From contig CAKUNY010000098.1 of NCBI GenBank assembly GCA_934668605.1, positions 1 through 7,150 on the forward strand: a stretch of 7,150 nt of DNA, read 5' to 3'. The stretch comes from an uncultured Oscillospiraceae bacterium. Lineage in GTDB: Bacteria > Bacillota > Clostridia > Oscillospirales > Oscillospiraceae. Positions 6,833 through 7,150 of the stretch are shown here, piece after piece. The notes under the pieces are model-generated. The model saw only the letters and a program-made list of their open reading frames with translations, did no database searches and was not told where the DNA came from. The stretch's first letter is position 1, and each line of letters opens with the position of its first letter. A program made the position numbers and the translations under genes.

Positions 6833-6927
6833 CGTATGTTCCCCGGGAGAATCCCGGCATTTCAAACAGTCTCGCTGCGGCTGTGATCTCACAGCTGTTG
6901 AGCATATTTTTACAGGAGGTGTAGACA
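6833..6927 (+). promoter_or_regulatory. Structured 5' leader of rpmH
   Basis: Two inverted repeats occur between promoter and gene. The first is CCGGGA (6843-6848) with TCCCGG (6852-6857), closed by a GAA loop. The second is GCTGTGA (6880-6886) with TCACAGC (6889-6895), extendable outward by G-T, C-G and G-T pairs to about ten pairs (6877-6898). An ACAG at 6866-6869 could instead pair with either CTGT copy (6881-6884 or 6895-6898), so alternative folds are possible. No T-run follows the second hairpin closely enough to be a clear terminator (only TTTTT at 6907-6911). I recognise no known riboswitch or ribosomal-protein leader class. The structure is seen; a regulatory role is inference. Confidence 0.5.
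6914..6921 (+). promoter_or_regulatory. Strong ribosome binding site of rpmH
   Basis: AGGAGGTG is a full match to the anti-Shine-Dalgarno core, six bases before ATG 6928. It is much stronger than the sites before mreC, mreD and mrdA, as expected for a highly expressed ribosomal protein. It lies outside both leader hairpins. Confidence 0.85.
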
Positions 6928-7068
6928 ATGTCGACTGTTCGTACCTATCAGCCCAAGAAGCGCCAGAGATCCAAAGTGCATGGTTTCAGAAAGAGAATGG
7001 CTACCGCCAACGGCCGCAAGGTTTTGGCTCGCCGTCGTGCCAAGGGCAGAGCAAAGCTGTCCGCGTAA
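6928..7068 (+). CDS. rpmH: 50S ribosomal protein L34
   Basis: 46 residues, extremely basic. The translation opens with [16 protein letters not shown], continues with [20 protein letters not shown] and ends [10 protein letters not shown]. This matches L34 throughout: the TYQPKK start, HGFR-x-RM, NGR-x-VL-x-RRRAKGR and the terminal LSA. L34 binds 23S rRNA in the large subunit. The usual length is 44; two or so extra residues occur at the N-terminus (MSTV-RTYQP instead of M-RTYQP or MK-RTYQP). The ATG is fixed by AGGAGGTG six bases upstream. In most bacteria rpmH is followed by rnpA and the yidC-jag-mnmE-mnmG origin cluster and is flanked by dnaA. Here the upstream neighbour is hemW on the same strand, and the downstream neighbour is beyond the window. 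Confidence 0.97.
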   Translation: MSTVRTYQPKKRQRSKVHGFRKRMATANGRKVLARRRAKGRAKLSA

Positions 7069-7103
7069 GCCATGACCGCATATACAGCTCAGTTTGAGCC
7101 ATA

Positions 7104-7133
7104 GGGGTGAATGGAAGCAGTTCTGTTCGCCCC
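7104..7133 (+). other. Possible hairpin downstream of rpmH
   Basis: GGGGTGAA (7104-7111) pairs with TTCGCCCC (7126-7133), eight pairs including one G-T, over a 14-base loop that itself contains CAG/CTG. It lies 35 bases after the rpmH stop and is not followed by a clear T-run (only TTTATT at 7139-7144). It could be a weak terminator, an RNA processing site or chance. No convincing rnpA start can be read before the window ends. Confidence 0.35.
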
Positions 7134-7150
7134 ATCCGTTTATTACCCGG

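Noticed and set aside
6737..6927. Replication origin or DnaA-box cluster near rpmH
   Set aside because: No TTATCCACA-like nonamers or AT-rich unwinding region are visible on either strand; the region is explained by terminator, promoter and leader.
6810..7097. 95-codon open frame over the rpmH leader and gene in another frame
   Set aside because: It overlaps L34 out of frame, starts inside the promoter spacer and shows no domain.
7072..7104. Ten-codon ORF after rpmH (ATG 7072)
   Set aside because: It has no ribosome binding site, no resemblance to RnpA and trivial length.
1..7150. Mobile element, CRISPR array, tRNA or defence system
   Set aside because: No direct-repeat array, transposase or integrase motif, cloverleaf, or unassigned accessory gene was found; every substantial + strand ORF with coding character is a housekeeping gene.

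Overview
The window is an ordinary, dense, same-strand block of conserved bacterial housekeeping genes. It is GC-rich with strongly GC-biased third codon positions. The gene set (a maf/mre/PBP2 cell-elongation cluster, lepA-hemW, then rpmH), the AGGAGG-type ribosome binding sites and the consensus sigma-A promoter point to a Gram-positive anaerobe of class Clostridia, probably an Oscillospiraceae/Ruminococcaceae-like gut lineage. The taxonomic call is an inference from gene style and order; no marker was searched.

Layout, all on the + strand: the 3' end of maf (1-138); mreC (178-1014, TTG start); mreD (1056-1553); the class B penicillin-binding protein 2 gene mrdA (1557-3671, TTG start); lepA (3715-5523); hemW (start ambiguous, preferred 5546; end 6736); a probable intrinsic terminator (6750-6775); a near-perfect sigma-A promoter (6797-6826); a leader of about 95 nt with two hairpins; and rpmH (6928-7068), a 46-residue L34 gene. 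After rpmH there is one possible hairpin (7104-7133) and the window ends before any next gene can be read. No stretch over 300 bases lacks a gene.

Functionally, MreC, MreD and PBP2 are membrane parts of the Rod complex that inserts lateral-wall peptidoglycan. LepA is the ribosome-associated GTPase EF4, HemW is a radical-SAM family heme chaperone, and L34 is a large-subunit ribosomal protein. Gaps from maf to hemW are -11 to +43 nt and no terminator is visible between them, so they probably form one transcription unit read from upstream of the window. The rpmH unit has its own promoter.

I see no mobile element, CRISPR array, tRNA/rRNA or defence cassette, and no convincing undescribed system. 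The points worth a second look are modest: radC and mreB are absent between maf and mreC; elongasome genes run directly into lepA-hemW; lepA-hemW is joined to the rpmH block with no hrcA-grpE-dnaK or dnaA between; the rpmH leader is structured; and HemW lacks a usually conserved histidine.
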